From NCBI RefSeq assembly GCF_900111805.1, contig NZ_FOJN01000004.1, positions 62,001 to 126,000 on the forward strand: a stretch of DNA of 64,000 nt, in the 5' to 3' direction. Of the stretch, positions 8,705 to 18,047 are shown piece by piece; position 1 is the stretch's first letter, and the number at the start of each line of letters is the position of its first letter. Made by a program: the position numbers and the translations under genes. The notes beneath the pieces were generated by a model. That model searched no databases, was not told where the DNA came from, and worked only from the letters and a program-made list of their open reading frames with translations. Origin of the DNA: Rhodococcoides kroppenstedtii. GTDB taxonomy: Bacteria > Actinomycetota > Actinomycetes > Mycobacteriales > Mycobacteriaceae.

Positions 8705-10113
8705 CCGCCGCACCGGAACAGGACCGGGCGCGCTCGGATTTCTCGATGGACACCGAGCGTCGCTCGCTCGGGCAGGCCGGGCAGGACTACGTCGCGCGTC
8801 TGCGCGGCGGCGAATTGGGCGCTCTGCCGGCTCTCGCCGGCCTGGTCGTGCTGATCGTGGTGTTCTCCTCGTTGTCCGAGCAGTTCCTCACGCTGAACAA
8901 CGTCGCCAACCTGCTCACCCAGGGTGCCGCGACCGCGTTGATCGGCATGGGTCTGGTGTTCGTGCTGCTGCTGGGCGAGATCGATCTGTCGGCCGGCACG
9001 GGATCCGGGGTGGCGGCGGCGGTGCTCGCCCTGCACTACACCGAGGGCGGAAACCTGCTCGGCGGCATGGGAACCGGGGTGTTCTACACCTTCTGCCTCG
9101 TGCTCGTGCTCGCCGGGGTGCTCGCCGGCCTCACCCGCCTGTGGGTGGCCATCGTGCCCGCGGCGATCGCTCTGCTGATCGCGGTGCTGGGGGTCCCGGC
9201 GAACCCTTGGATCGAGATCGTCCTCGCGATCTGCGTCGGCGCGTCCATCGGCTGCCTCACCGGATTCCTGGTGTCGCGGGTCGGCATCCCGTCCTTCGTG
9301 GTCACCCTCGCGCTGTTCCTCGCGTGGGGCGGCGTGGTCCTGCAGTTGATCGGCGAGGGCGGCACGCTCGGCATCTCGGACAACCCGGTGCTGTTCGCCG
9401 TGGCCAACCGGTCGCTGCCGGTGTGGGCGAGCTGGGTGCTGTTCGTGGTGGTGGTCGGCGGGTTCGCGGCGATCAACCTCGGCCGCCAGCGCACTCGGCT
9501 GCGGAAGGGCCTCACGGCACCGCCGACGGCACTCATCCTGGTGAAGATCGGTGCCCTGGCGATCTTCGCGGCTCTGGCGACGTGGGCGATGACGGTGAAC
9601 CGCAGCCCCAACCCGGCGGTGCTGTCGATCGCGGGCATCCCGTACGTGGTGCCCATCGTCCTGGCGGTGCTCGTGCTCGCGACGTTCGTGCTCGACCGCA
9701 CGTCGTACGGCCGGCACGTCTACGCGGTCGGCGGCAACGCCGAGGCCTCGCGGCGTGCGGGTATCGACGTCCGTCGGATCCGGATGAGCGTGTTCGTCGT
9801 CAGCTCCACCATCGCGGCGCTCGGGGCCATCGTCGCCGCGTCGAAGGTCGGGTCGGTGGATCCGCAGGCGGGCGGCGGCAACACGTTGCTGTTCGCGGTG
9901 GGTGCGGCCGTCATCGGTGGCACCTCGCTGTTCGGCGGTCGCGGCCGCGTGCGCGACGCGGTGATCGGTGCGGCGGTGATCGCGGTGATCGACAACGGCC
10001 TGCGCCTGCAGGGTCAGTCGGCCGCCGTGGTGTCGATCGTCACCGGTCTGGTGCTCCTGCTCGCCGCCAGTGTCGACGCGCTGTCCCGGCGCCGCGCGCC
10101 GATCGCTCGGTGA
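8701..10113 (+). CDS. Sugar ABC transporter permease, XylH type
   Basis: A 470-residue inner-membrane permease of the RbsC/XylH family with roughly ten to twelve hydrophobic segments. Family features are LSEQFLTLNNVANLLTQGAATALIGMGLVFVLLLGEIDLSAG near the start, GIPSFVVTLALFLAWGGVVLQ in the middle and the cytoplasmic loop YAVGGNAEASRRAGIDVRRIR that contacts the ATPase. A hydrophilic N-terminal 40 residues and a central insertion make it longer than RbsC (about 320) and nearer XylH. The ATG overlaps the ATPase stop, and the stop overlaps the GTG of the ROK gene, so four genes form one coupled operon. Confidence 0.92.
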   Translation: MTAAPEQDRARSDFSMDTERRSLGQAGQDYVARLRGGELGALPALAGLVVLIVVFSSLSEQFLTLNNVANLLTQGAATALIGMGLVFVLLLGEIDLSAGTGSGVAAAVLALHYTEGGNLLGGMGTGVFYTFCLVLVLAGVLAGLTRLWVAIVPAAIALLIAVLGVPANPWIEIVLAICVGASIGCLTGFLVSRVGIPSFVVTLALFLAWGGVVLQLIGEGGTLGISDNPVLFAVANRSLPVWASWVLFVVVVGGFAAINLGRQRTRLRKGLTAPPTALILVKIGALAIFAALATWAMTVNRSPNPAVLSIAGIPYVVPIVLAVLVLATFVLDRTSYGRHVYAVGGNAEASRRAGIDVRRIRMSVFVVSSTIAALGAIVAASKVGSVDPQAGGGNTLLFAVGAAVIGGTSLFGGRGRVRDAVIGAAVIAVIDNGLRLQGQSAAVVSIVTGLVLLLAASVDALSRRRAPIAR

Positions 10114-11234
10114 GAGATCGATCCACTCGCTCCGCCCTCGTCCGTGCCGTCCACCTCGGTGGCGCACGGACGAGGGCGGAACTCGCCGAGGACCTTTCCC
10201 TCAACCGCAGCACGGTCAAGTCCCTCGTCGACGACCTCGTCGCGGACGGGCTGGTCACCGAACACCCCTCCAGCGGGGGTGGTGCGGGACGCCCGTCGCT
10301 CGTCGTCGATCCCGTCGCCTCCGCCGCGTGGGTCCTCTCGGTGGACGCGGCGGTCGACTGGGTCACCTTCTCCGCGATCGGCTGGGGCGGTACCACTCTC
10401 GCCGAGGTCGAGCACGAGAGGGGTGCCGGCCGGTCGCCCGAGGAACTCGTCGAGCGCATCGTTGCGGCGACCGCCGACCTCACTGCTCGCGTCGGGACGT
10501 CGCCGCGGGCGGTGAGCGTCGCGGTGCCGGGACTGGTGCGGTCCGCCGACGGTTCGGTGCGGGTCGCCCCCAACCTGGGGTGGCGCGACGTGCCGCTGGG
10601 GCAGTCGGTCGGTGACGCGGTCGGCCTCGCCTGCGTCGTGGCCAACGAATCCGACCTCGGTGTCGTCGCCGAGCACACCCGCGGCTGCGCGCGCGGCGTC
10701 GACGACGTCGTCTACCTGTTCGCCGAGTTCGGTGTCGGCGCCGGGATCCTCAGCGCGGGAACGCTGCTGGGTGGGTCCGGTGGGTACGCCGGCGAGGTCG
10801 GGCACATGCGGGCGACCCGCCGGGGGCGGCGCTGCAGCTGCGGCAGCGACGGGTGCTGGGAACTCTCCGTCGGTCAGGAAGCGTTGCGCGACGCGCTCGG
10901 ACTGGCGGGGCCGGCGCGTCCCGCCGCGCTCGCGCGGGCCATCGCCGACATCGCCGCTCGCCGCGGGACGCTCCCCGACGCGTACGTCGAGGATCTCGCC
11001 ACCGGGGTGTGCACCATCGTGACGATGGTCGATCCTCGCGCCGTCGTGTTCGGCGGCCTCTTCGCGGACGTGCTCGGGGTGCCGTCGGTGATGGACCACG
11101 TCCGCGCCGCGGTGAACGACTGCCTGGTCGGCCGCCAGCGGGGCGTGGCCCTGCACGTGTCCGGTCTCGGCCGTCGCATCTCGGTCATCGGGGCGGCGGA
11201 ACTGGCCTTCGCACAGCTGCTTCCGCGCCTCTGA
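10110..11234 (+). CDS. ROK-family transcriptional repressor
   Basis: A 374-residue ROK (NagC/XylR-type) regulator: a winged helix at about residues 10-50 (TRAELAEDLSLNRSTVKSLVDDLVADGLV) joined to a sugar-binding ROK domain. The zinc signature RCSCGSDGC (C242, C244, C249) and the associated His232 (GEVGHM) are intact. The segment equivalent to the kinase catalytic Asp reads NESDLG, so sugar kinase activity is unlikely. The GTG start overlaps the permease stop. By family logic it represses the operon until the imported sugar binds; the palindrome at 6744-6764 is a candidate site. A XylR-like role is inferred. Confidence 0.9.
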   Translation: MRDRSTRSALVRAVHLGGARTRAELAEDLSLNRSTVKSLVDDLVADGLVTEHPSSGGGAGRPSLVVDPVASAAWVLSVDAAVDWVTFSAIGWGGTTLAEVEHERGAGRSPEELVERIVAATADLTARVGTSPRAVSVAVPGLVRSADGSVRVAPNLGWRDVPLGQSVGDAVGLACVVANESDLGVVAEHTRGCARGVDDVVYLFAEFGVGAGILSAGTLLGGSGGYAGEVGHMRATRRGRRCSCGSDGCWELSVGQEALRDALGLAGPARPAALARAIADIAARRGTLPDAYVEDLATGVCTIVTMVDPRAVVFGGLFADVLGVPSVMDHVRAAVNDCLVGRQRGVALHVSGLGRRISVIGAAELAFAQLLPRL

Positions 11235-11249
11235 GCGCGAGCGGGTCGA

Positions 11250-12740
11250 TCAGGCGCGAGCAGGTCGGCCCACCAGCTCCTCGACGACGGCTCGCGCTCC
11301 GCGGCTGTGGAATCCGCCCAGCGCATCGAGGTACGCGGTGGTGAAGCGCTCGTCGTCGACCAGGTCGCCGAACAGGTCCCGGTTGCGGACGAACGCGAGC
11401 GGGTCCTCGTGCTGCGATCGCGCCACCGGCACCAGCGAGTCCTTCAGCCGGTCGACGATGTCGATGGGCTCCCCCTGCTCGTCGACCCCTTCGGCGTAGC
11501 GCGCCCAACTGGCGATCACCGCCGCGGACAGCGCCACTGGACCGCCGGCGTCGAGGTTGGCGCGCACCACGGGGACCAGCCACTTCGGAATCCGGTCGGA
11601 CGACTCGGCACAGAGGCGCGCCACGGTGTCCCGGATCTCGGGGTTGGAGAAGCGCTCGATCAGCGTTCGCTTGTAGTCCGCGAGATCGATCCCGGGCACC
11701 GGCTGCAGGGTGGGCGTGGCCTCCTCGTCCATGTAGCGCAACAGGAATCGAGCGAACAGCGGGTCCTGTGTGACGTCGTGGACCAGTCGGTATCCGCTGA
11801 GGTAGCCGACGTAGCAGAGGGCCTGATGGCTCGCGTTGAGCAGCCGCAGCTTCATCAGCTCGTACGGGGTGACGTCGTCGACCACTTGCACACCGGCGTC
11901 CTCGAAGGCCGGCCGCCCGAGGGTGAACGAGTCTTCCAGCGCCCACTGGGTGAACGGTTCCGCGGCGACGGGCCAGGCGTCCTCGAGGTCGTACCGCGTG
12001 GCGAGCTCGTCGACGACGTCGGGCGTGGTGACGGGGGTGATGCGGTCCACCATCGAGTTGGGGAACTGCGCGTGGTCCGTGATCCACTGCGCCAGTGCGG
12101 GATCCTTCAGTCGAGCGAACGCGGTGAAGGTCGACCGAGCGATGTGTCCGTTCCCCTCGATGTTGTCGCACGACATGATCGTGAACGGCGCGAGACCGCG
12201 CTCCTTGCGGCGGGCCAGGGCCTCGCAGACGAGCCCGAAGGTGGTGCTCGGTACGGCACCCGCCGCCAGATCGGCTCGGATCAGGGAGTTCTCGGCATCG
12301 AACTCGCCCGTGGTGGCGGAGAAGTTGTACCCGCCCTCGGTCACGGTGAGGGAGACGATGCGGGTGTCGGGGTGAGCGAGTTTCTCGACCACCGCCTCGG
12401 GATCGTCCGGCGCGAAGAGGTACTCGACGATCGACCCGATCACGGAGGTGTCCCACGATCCGTCGGCGTGCCGCAGCGCCAGGGTGTAGAGGCAGTCCTG
12501 GGCGTCCATGACGTCCTTCATGCGGCGATCGCCCGGCAGCACACCCACGCCGCAGATGCCCCACCGCGACGCGGACTCGAAGTCGCTGCGCAGCAACCGA
12601 TCCACGTACATCGCCTGGTGAGCACGGTGGAAGCCGCCGACGCCGAAGTGCACGATGCCGGTGGTGATCGCGGACCGGTCGTACCGGGGTACGTCGACGT
12701 CGTCGGGGAGCCGGTCGAGGGAGGCGGCGGACAGCTTCAC
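11250..12740 (-). CDS. Mannitol/arabitol 2-dehydrogenase family polyol dehydrogenase
   Basis: A 496-residue member of the long-chain mannitol dehydrogenase family, which oxidises D-mannitol to fructose or D-arabitol to D-xylulose with NAD, without zinc. The Rossmann motif is IVHFGVGGFHRAHQ near residue 33, and the catalytic lysine is K297 in MKLRLLNASH. Length matches the Pseudomonas-type enzyme. The GTG start overlaps the stop of the upstream zinc dehydrogenase gene (GTGA). It is divergent from the SorC regulator and polyol importer, so imported polyol is the expected substrate. Sequence alone does not separate mannitol, arabitol and fructuronate/tagaturonate specificity. Confidence 0.88.
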   Translation of the reverse strand: MKLSAASLDRLPDDVDVPRYDRSAITTGIVHFGVGGFHRAHQAMYVDRLLRSDFESASRWGICGVGVLPGDRRMKDVMDAQDCLYTLALRHADGSWDTSVIGSIVEYLFAPDDPEAVVEKLAHPDTRIVSLTVTEGGYNFSATTGEFDAENSLIRADLAAGAVPSTTFGLVCEALARRKERGLAPFTIMSCDNIEGNGHIARSTFTAFARLKDPALAQWITDHAQFPNSMVDRITPVTTPDVVDELATRYDLEDAWPVAAEPFTQWALEDSFTLGRPAFEDAGVQVVDDVTPYELMKLRLLNASHQALCYVGYLSGYRLVHDVTQDPLFARFLLRYMDEEATPTLQPVPGIDLADYKRTLIERFSNPEIRDTVARLCAESSDRIPKWLVPVVRANLDAGGPVALSAAVIASWARYAEGVDEQGEPIDIVDRLKDSLVPVARSQHEDPLAFVRNRDLFGDLVDDERFTTAYLDALGGFHSRGARAVVEELVGRPARA

Positions 12741-13783
12741 GAGAGGGTCTCCTGACTGGGGGTCACGGTGACGACGGCCTTGACGGCGCCGTCGGTGCGG
12801 TCGTGGTTCAGTGCGTCCTCGACGTGATCGAGGTCGAAGCGGCCGGTGACCATGCCGTCGAGGTCGACGCGGCCGGTGCGGACCAGCTCGAGGGCGGTGG
12901 GCCAGGTGTTCGCGTAGCGGAAGACCCCGGTGACCCAGAGCTCGCGATTCTGAATCACCGACACCGGAATCGGGTATTCGTCGCCGCCCATCCCCACGAG
13001 CACCACCGTGCCCGCGGGGCGCACGGCGCGCAGCCCGTCCTGCACGGCGCGGGGTGCCCCGGACGCGTCGACGAAGGCGTCGACGTCGAGGTCGTGCACG
13101 GATTCGGCGGCGGGGTCGATCACACGGGTGGCTCCGTACCGGGCCGCTCCGGCGCGTCGGGTGGCCGAGACGTCCGACACGACGATCTCCGTGGCGCCGT
13201 AGGCCCGGGCGACCTGCGCGGTGAGCAGCCCCACGGGGCCGGCGCCGGCGATCAACACCCGCGAGCCGCCGGTGATCCCGGCCTTGCGGGCAGTCGCGAC
13301 GGCCACGGAGAGAGGTTCGAACAAGGCCGCGGCGTCGTCGGACACCGAGTCCGGAACGTCGTGCGCGAACTCCGATCCGATGGTCACGTACTCGCAGAGG
13401 GCTCCGTCCACCGGCGGGGTCGCGTAGAACTCCATGTGGGGACACAGGTTGTAGTGGCCCGACCGGGTCTCGCGGCTGTGGGGATCGGGCCGCTGCGGCT
13501 CGATGGACACCCGCGATCCGACGCGCTCGGGGGAGACGCCGTCGCCGACGCCGACGATCACGCCCGATGCCTCGTGACCGAGGACGAGCGGGGCGTCGAC
13601 GACGAAGTCCCCGATGCGGCCTTCCCGGTAGTAATGCGCGTCCGATCCGCAGACCCCGACGGACGCCACGCGGATCAGGACGTCGCCGCCCGCGGGGGTC
13701 GGTATCGGCCGCGTCTGCGTCTCGAGGCGTCCCGGTTCCGTGAGAACTGCGGCACGCATGGACTCGACTGTTGTGTGGATCAC
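12737..13783 (-). CDS. Zinc-dependent polyol (sorbitol/xylitol-type) dehydrogenase
   Basis: A 348-residue medium-chain dehydrogenase resembling sorbitol/xylitol dehydrogenase. Catalytic zinc ligands are visible: Cys45 in GVCGSD and His70-Glu71 in GHEASG. The coenzyme fold is VLIAGAGPVGLLTAQVARAYGATEIVVSDV, with the aspartate favouring NAD. The loop that normally holds four structural-zinc cysteines keeps only Cys114 (GHYNLCPH), so the structural zinc is probably absent, as in some sorbitol dehydrogenases. The GTG at 13783 is chosen because TAGCAT (13795-13790) stands six bases upstream, giving a leaderless mRNA; an ATG at 13759 is the alternative. First gene of a two-gene operon. Confidence 0.88.
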   Translation of the reverse strand: MIHTTVESMRAAVLTEPGRLETQTRPIPTPAGGDVLIRVASVGVCGSDAHYYREGRIGDFVVDAPLVLGHEASGVIVGVGDGVSPERVGSRVSIEPQRPDPHSRETRSGHYNLCPHMEFYATPPVDGALCEYVTIGSEFAHDVPDSVSDDAAALFEPLSVAVATARKAGITGGSRVLIAGAGPVGLLTAQVARAYGATEIVVSDVSATRRAGAARYGATRVIDPAAESVHDLDVDAFVDASGAPRAVQDGLRAVRPAGTVVLVGMGGDEYPIPVSVIQNRELWVTGVFRYANTWPTALELVRTGRVDLDGMVTGRFDLDHVEDALNHDRTDGAVKAVVTVTPSQETLS

Positions 13784-13796
13784 ACCTGAATGCTAG

Positions 13797-13842
13797 CTTA
13801 AGTGAGCAGATGAACACCAGGTGAGCAGATGCTCACCTTAAG
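13797..13842. promoter_or_regulatory. Candidate SorC-type operator array
   Basis: The divergent region holds GTGAGCAGATG twice (13802-13812 and 13821-13831, 19 bases apart) and an 18-base palindrome GGTGAGC-AGAT-GCTCACC (13820-13837). It is framed by CTTAAG at both ends (13797 and 13837). The left part adjoins the -10 of the dehydrogenase operon. Repeated sites 19 bases apart, about two helical turns, fit an oligomeric SorC/DeoR repressor. Confidence 0.7.
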
Positions 13843-13858
13843 AGCCGGGAGCGACATC

Positions 13859-14851
13859 GTGACGACGCCGAGTGGCAGCGACGAGCTGAGGCTGGCGCTG
13901 CGTGCGGCGACGATGTACCACGTCGAGGGCGCGACCCAGGCCGAGATCGCCGCCAAACTGGGCGTCTCCCGCCCCACGGCGGGTCGGCTGGTCGCCCGCG
14001 CCCGGGCGAACGGGTTGGTGCGCATCGAGATCCACGTGCCCGAGGAGATCAGTGGATCGGTGCACACCGATCTCGAACGCCGACTCGAGGAGCGGTACGG
14101 CCTCGACGAGGCGATGGTGGTCACGTCGAGCATCGACGACGCCGGCGGTCGGTACGACGCGGTGGGACGCGCCGCCGCGGGTGTGCTCACCCGGCGTCTG
14201 CAGCCCGCGCACACTCTGGGCTTCACCTGGGGGCCGGAGACCGTCGCGGTGGCGCAGGCACTGCAGGGCCGCGGCACCCGGTGCGCCCGGGTGGTGCAGC
14301 TGGACGGGTCCATGAGCACGGCGGATTACCAGACCGGCGTCGACTTCGTGCTCGCACGGTGTGCCGACCAGCTGCAGGCGACGCCGATGCGCCTGAACGC
14401 CCCGCTCTACGCCGACCCGGCGACCGTCGTCGCGCTGCAGCAGGACTCGCTGATGTCCCGGGCTCTCGACGCGGGCCGGACCGCGGATCTCATGTTCTTC
14501 GGGCTCGGCCCGGTCTCGACCTCGACGACGCTGTTCGAGGGAAGCTTCCTCGACGCCGATCTGCTGGTCGAACTCGACCGCCTCGGCGCGGTCGGCGAGA
14601 TCGGCGGGCGGTTCTTCGACGCCGACGGCAGGGACGTCGGCGGATCGCTGGCCGAGCGCACCGTCTCGGTCCCGCTGGACGACATTCGGAACTGCGCCAC
14701 CACTCTGCTCATCTCCGGCGGCGCGCGGAAGCACGCTGCGGTCCGGGCCGCTCTGCGCGGCCGTCTGGCCACCGTCCTGGTGACCGATATCGCCTGTGCT
14801 CTCGACCTTCTCGACGAGCCCGGCAGCACCCCCACGAAGGAATCGAGGTAG
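13859..14851 (+). CDS. SorC/DeoR-type sugar-responsive transcriptional regulator
   Basis: A 330-residue SorC-family regulator with an N-terminal helix-turn-helix (TQAEIAAKLGVSRPTAGRLVARARANGLV) and a C-terminal sugar-binding domain of the phosphosugar-isomerase fold (LFFGLGPVSTSTTLFEGSF, VTDIACALDLL). The GTG at 13859 is preceded by GGGAG with a 7-base spacer. An upstream ATG at 13829 is in frame but lies inside the operator palindrome, so it was not used. It is divergent from the two dehydrogenases and directly upstream of the polyol importer genes, which it probably controls together. The effector is likely a polyol or its phosphate. Confidence 0.88.
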   Translation: MTTPSGSDELRLALRAATMYHVEGATQAEIAAKLGVSRPTAGRLVARARANGLVRIEIHVPEEISGSVHTDLERRLEERYGLDEAMVVTSSIDDAGGRYDAVGRAAAGVLTRRLQPAHTLGFTWGPETVAVAQALQGRGTRCARVVQLDGSMSTADYQTGVDFVLARCADQLQATPMRLNAPLYADPATVVALQQDSLMSRALDAGRTADLMFFGLGPVSTSTTLFEGSFLDADLLVELDRLGAVGEIGGRFFDADGRDVGGSLAERTVSVPLDDIRNCATTLLISGGARKHAAVRAALRGRLATVLVTDIACALDLLDEPGSTPTKESR

Positions 14852-14858
14852 TACCGAC

Positions 14859-16208
14859 GTGACATCACGATTCGTCCCACTCGTCGCCCTCGCCGCAGCC
14901 ACCGTGCTGACGGCGAGCGGCTGCGCGGGCGCGGGATCGTTCGGTGGTGACGGTGGCGGCACGACCATCACCGTGGCCATCGTCTCGAACTCGCAGATGT
15001 CCGACGCGATCTCGCTCGCGCCGGAGTTCGAGGCCGCGAACCCCGGTGTGAACCTGAAGTTCGTGTCCCTGTCCGAGAACGAGGCCCGCGCGAAGATCAC
15101 GGCGTCGGTGGCCACGGGCGGCGGTGAATTCGACGTGGTCATGATCAGCAACTACGAGACGCCGCAGTGGGCCGAGAACGGGTGGCTCACCAACCTGTCC
15201 GACTACGCGCAGGCCACGCCGGGGTACGACGAGGACGACTTCATCCCGTCGCTCAAGGAGTCGTTGTCGTACGAGGGCAGCATGTACTCGGTTCCGTTCT
15301 ACGGCGAGTCCTCGTTCCTCATGTACCGCAAGGACCTCGTCGAGGAAGCGGGCATCACCATGCCGGCCGAGCCCACCTGGGACCAGGTCGCGGAGGGCGC
15401 CGCGGCGCTCGACCGCCCGGGCGTGTCGGGAATCTGCCTGCGCGGCAAGCCCGGGTGGGGCGAGGTGCTCGCTCCGTTGAACACCGTGATCAACGCATTC
15501 GGCGGCCGCTGGTACGACGAGAACTGGAACGCGCAACTCGACAGTCCGGAGGTCGAGCAGGCCGTGCAGTTCTACGTCGATCTGGTGCGGGAGCACGGGC
15601 AGGCCGGCGCGGCGACGAGCGGGTTCAGCGAGTGCGGAACGCAACTCGCTCAGGGCAACACGGCCATGTGGTACGACGCCACCTCCGCGGTGTCGGTTCT
15701 CGAGGACCCGACGTCGAGCACCGTCGTCGGCAAGATCGGCTACGCGAAGGCGCCGTCGGCGGTCAAGGGCGACAACGGGTGGCTGTACTCGTGGTCGCTC
15801 GGCATCCCGACGACGTCGGAGAACCCGGACGACGCCTGGAAGTTCGTCTCGTGGATGACGAACAAGGAGTACCTGCAGAAGGTCGGCACCGAACTCGGGT
15901 GGGAACGCGTGCCGCCCGGAAGTCGGTTGTCCACCTACGAGATTCCGGAGTACCAGGAGGCATCGGCCGCGTTCGGGCAGGTGACGCTGGACTCGATCAA
16001 CGGCGCCGATCCTCTGGATCCGACCGTGGACCCGGTGCCGTACACCGGAGTCCAGTTCCTCACGATTCCCGAGTTCCAGGATCTCGGCACGCGGGTCAGC
16101 CAACAGATCAGCGCCGCCGTGGCAGGACAGATCAGCGTCCAGGACGCGCTCGCGCAAGCGCAGCAGTACGCCGAGGTGGTCGGCAAGACGTACCAGGAGG
16201 ATCAGTGA
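14859..16208 (+). CDS. Polyol/sugar ABC transporter substrate-binding lipoprotein (CUT1, SmoE-like)
   Basis: A 449-residue extracellular solute-binding protein of family 1. The signal peptide ends in TASGC, a weak lipobox, so lipid anchoring is likely. The mature part shows ITVAIVSNSQMSDAISLAPEFEAANPGV, the NGWLTNLSDYAQ segment and the C-terminal LAQAQQYAEVVGKTYQED typical of polyol-binding proteins such as SmoE. The GTG at 14859 is preceded by GAGG. The stop overlaps the next ATG (TGATG). Neighbouring polyol dehydrogenases argue for mannitol, sorbitol or arabitol as ligand. Confidence 0.9.
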   Translation: MTSRFVPLVALAAATVLTASGCAGAGSFGGDGGGTTITVAIVSNSQMSDAISLAPEFEAANPGVNLKFVSLSENEARAKITASVATGGGEFDVVMISNYETPQWAENGWLTNLSDYAQATPGYDEDDFIPSLKESLSYEGSMYSVPFYGESSFLMYRKDLVEEAGITMPAEPTWDQVAEGAAALDRPGVSGICLRGKPGWGEVLAPLNTVINAFGGRWYDENWNAQLDSPEVEQAVQFYVDLVREHGQAGAATSGFSECGTQLAQGNTAMWYDATSAVSVLEDPTSSTVVGKIGYAKAPSAVKGDNGWLYSWSLGIPTTSENPDDAWKFVSWMTNKEYLQKVGTELGWERVPPGSRLSTYEIPEYQEASAAFGQVTLDSINGADPLDPTVDPVPYTGVQFLTIPEFQDLGTRVSQQISAAVAGQISVQDALAQAQQYAEVVGKTYQEDQ

Positions 16209-17155
16209 TGACCACGACCGATGTCGGCTCGGCGAGGTCCGACGCCACCGTCGTTCCCCGCGAACGCGTGATCTCGAAGGCGGAGGGGTGGCGCCGCCGC
16301 GGGCCCCTGCTGCCCGCCATGGTGTTCGCGATCGTCGTCACGCAGATCCCGTTCCTGTTCACGCTCTACTACTCGACGCAGTCGTGGAACTTGGTGCGCC
16401 CCGGATCGCGGGAGTTCAACGGTCTGAACAACTACGTCGACGTGTTCCGCGACAGCCAGTTCCGGACGGTCGCGTTCAACACCGTGATCATGATCGTGGG
16501 CACGGTGCTCATCTCGGTGGTGCTGGGCCTGGCGCTCGCGCTGCTGCTCGACCGGAAGTTCATCGGACGCAGCCTGATTCGCACCCTGCTCATCACCCCG
16601 TTCCTCGTCACCCCGGTCGCCGGCGCGCTGATCTGGAAGACCACCATGTTCGACCCGGTCTTCGGCCTGATCAACTTCGTCCTCAGCCCGTTCAGGGTGG
16701 GTCAGATCGACTGGGTCTCGCGGTTCCCGCTCGCCGCCGTCATGACCAACCTGGTCTGGCAGTGGACTCCCTTCATGATGCTGCTGATCCTCGCGGGCCT
16801 GCAGTCGATGCCGAAGGACATCGCGGAGGCCGCGCGCGTGGACGGTGCCGGGCCGATCGCCCTGTTCCGCGAGCTGACGTTGCCGCACCTGCGGCGCTTC
16901 ATCGAGCTCGGAGCGGTCCTCGGTGCGATCTACCTCATCAACACCTTTGACGCCGTCTACATGATGACCTCCGGTGGCCCGGGAGTCGCGTCGTCGAACC
17001 TGCCGTTCTACATCTACCAGCGCGCGTTCCTCGGCTTCGACATCGGACAGGCGGCGGCCATGGGCGTCGTCACCGTGGTGGCCACCATCGTCGTCAGCAC
17101 CCTGGCGCTGCGACTGATCTTCACGAGCTTCAGCGGGAAAGAGGAGGCGGCCTGA
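16208..17155 (+). CDS. Polyol ABC transporter permease 1 (SmoF-like)
   Basis: A 315-residue membrane permease with six hydrophobic segments. The cytoplasmic EAA motif, which docks to the ATPase, is seen in DIAEAARVDGAGPIALFRELTLPHL. The N-terminal 40 residues are polar. FNGLNNYVDVFRDSQFRTVAFNTV is typical of MalF-type CUT1 permeases. ATG 16208 overlaps the stop of the binding-protein gene, and its own TGA overlaps the ATG of the second permease, so the three are translationally coupled. It pairs with the next protein to form the translocation channel. Confidence 0.93.
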   Translation: MTTTDVGSARSDATVVPRERVISKAEGWRRRGPLLPAMVFAIVVTQIPFLFTLYYSTQSWNLVRPGSREFNGLNNYVDVFRDSQFRTVAFNTVIMIVGTVLISVVLGLALALLLDRKFIGRSLIRTLLITPFLVTPVAGALIWKTTMFDPVFGLINFVLSPFRVGQIDWVSRFPLAAVMTNLVWQWTPFMMLLILAGLQSMPKDIAEAARVDGAGPIALFRELTLPHLRRFIELGAVLGAIYLINTFDAVYMMTSGGPGVASSNLPFYIYQRAFLGFDIGQAAAMGVVTVVATIVVSTLALRLIFTSFSGKEEAA

Positions 17156-18036
17156 TGAGCACCACCACCGAGCGGGGCACCGACCGGACTGCCCCGAGCA
17201 CGACCGCCCCGGTGTCCCGGAAGCGGTCGTGGGGACCGGGTTCGGTCTGGTCCCTCGTCGCCTGGATCGCCGGCATCGTCTTCTTCTTCCCGGTGCTGTG
17301 GATGGTGATCACCGGGTTCAAGCAGGAGGCGGACGCCTACACCTCCACCCCCAAGATCTTCTTCACGCCCACCCTCGATCAGTACCGCGGGGTGCTCGAG
17401 AGCGGGATCGGTACCACCCTCGCGAACTCGGCGTTCGCCACCGTGGTCTCGACGCTTCTCGTTCTGCTGCTGGGGGTTCCGGCCGCGTTCGCACTGTCGC
17501 TGCGCCCGGTGAAGAAGACGCAGGACGTGCTGTTCTTCTTCATCTCGACCAAGATGCTTCCCGTCGTGGCGGCGATCGTGCCGCTGTACGTGATCGTCGG
17601 CGACATCGGTCTGCTCGACAACATCTGGGCGCTGATCGTTCTCTACACGGCGATGAATCTGCCGATCGCGGTGTGGATGATGCGCTCGTTCTTCCTCGAG
17701 GTGCCGAGCGAGTTGCTCGAGGCCGCGAGCATGGACGGCGCCTCGCTGTGGACGTCGGTGCGGGAGGTCATCCTGCCGCTGGTCTCGCCCGGGATCGCGG
17801 CGACGTCGCTGATCTGCGTGATCTTCTCCTGGAACGAGTTCTTCTTCGCCGTGAACCTCACCGCCGTTCAGGCGCAGACCATTCCGGTCTATCTGGTCGG
17901 CTTCATCACCGGTCAGGGCCTCTACTGGGCCCAGCTCTCCGCCGCTGCGACGTTCGCAGCCCTCCCCGTCGTCCTCGCCGGATGGTTCGCGCAGAACAAG
18001 CTCGTGCGCGGCCTGTCCTTCGGCGCCATCAAGTAG
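17155..18036 (+). CDS. Polyol ABC transporter permease 2 (SmoG-like)
   Basis: A 293-residue MalG-type permease, partner of the preceding one. Six membrane segments are evident, and the EAA loop reads LLEAASMDGASLWTSVREVILPLVSPG. Other family marks are VLWMVITGFKQEADAYTSTPKIFFTPTLDQYRGV near the N-terminus and IFSWNEFFFAVNLT in the fifth segment. The ATG overlaps the previous stop. The next gene, the ATPase, follows after 11 bases with its own ribosome-binding site. Confidence 0.93.
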   Translation: MSTTTERGTDRTAPSTTAPVSRKRSWGPGSVWSLVAWIAGIVFFFPVLWMVITGFKQEADAYTSTPKIFFTPTLDQYRGVLESGIGTTLANSAFATVVSTLLVLLLGVPAAFALSLRPVKKTQDVLFFFISTKMLPVVAAIVPLYVIVGDIGLLDNIWALIVLYTAMNLPIAVWMMRSFFLEVPSELLEAASMDGASLWTSVREVILPLVSPGIAATSLICVIFSWNEFFFAVNLTAVQAQTIPVYLVGFITGQGLYWAQLSAAATFAALPVVLAGWFAQNKLVRGLSFGAIK

Positions 18037-18047
18037 GAGAAACGATC

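Noticed and set aside
13829..13858. Upstream ATG start for the SorC-type regulator
   Set aside because: It lies inside the operator palindrome and lacks a ribosome-binding site; GTG 13859 has GGGAG at proper spacing.
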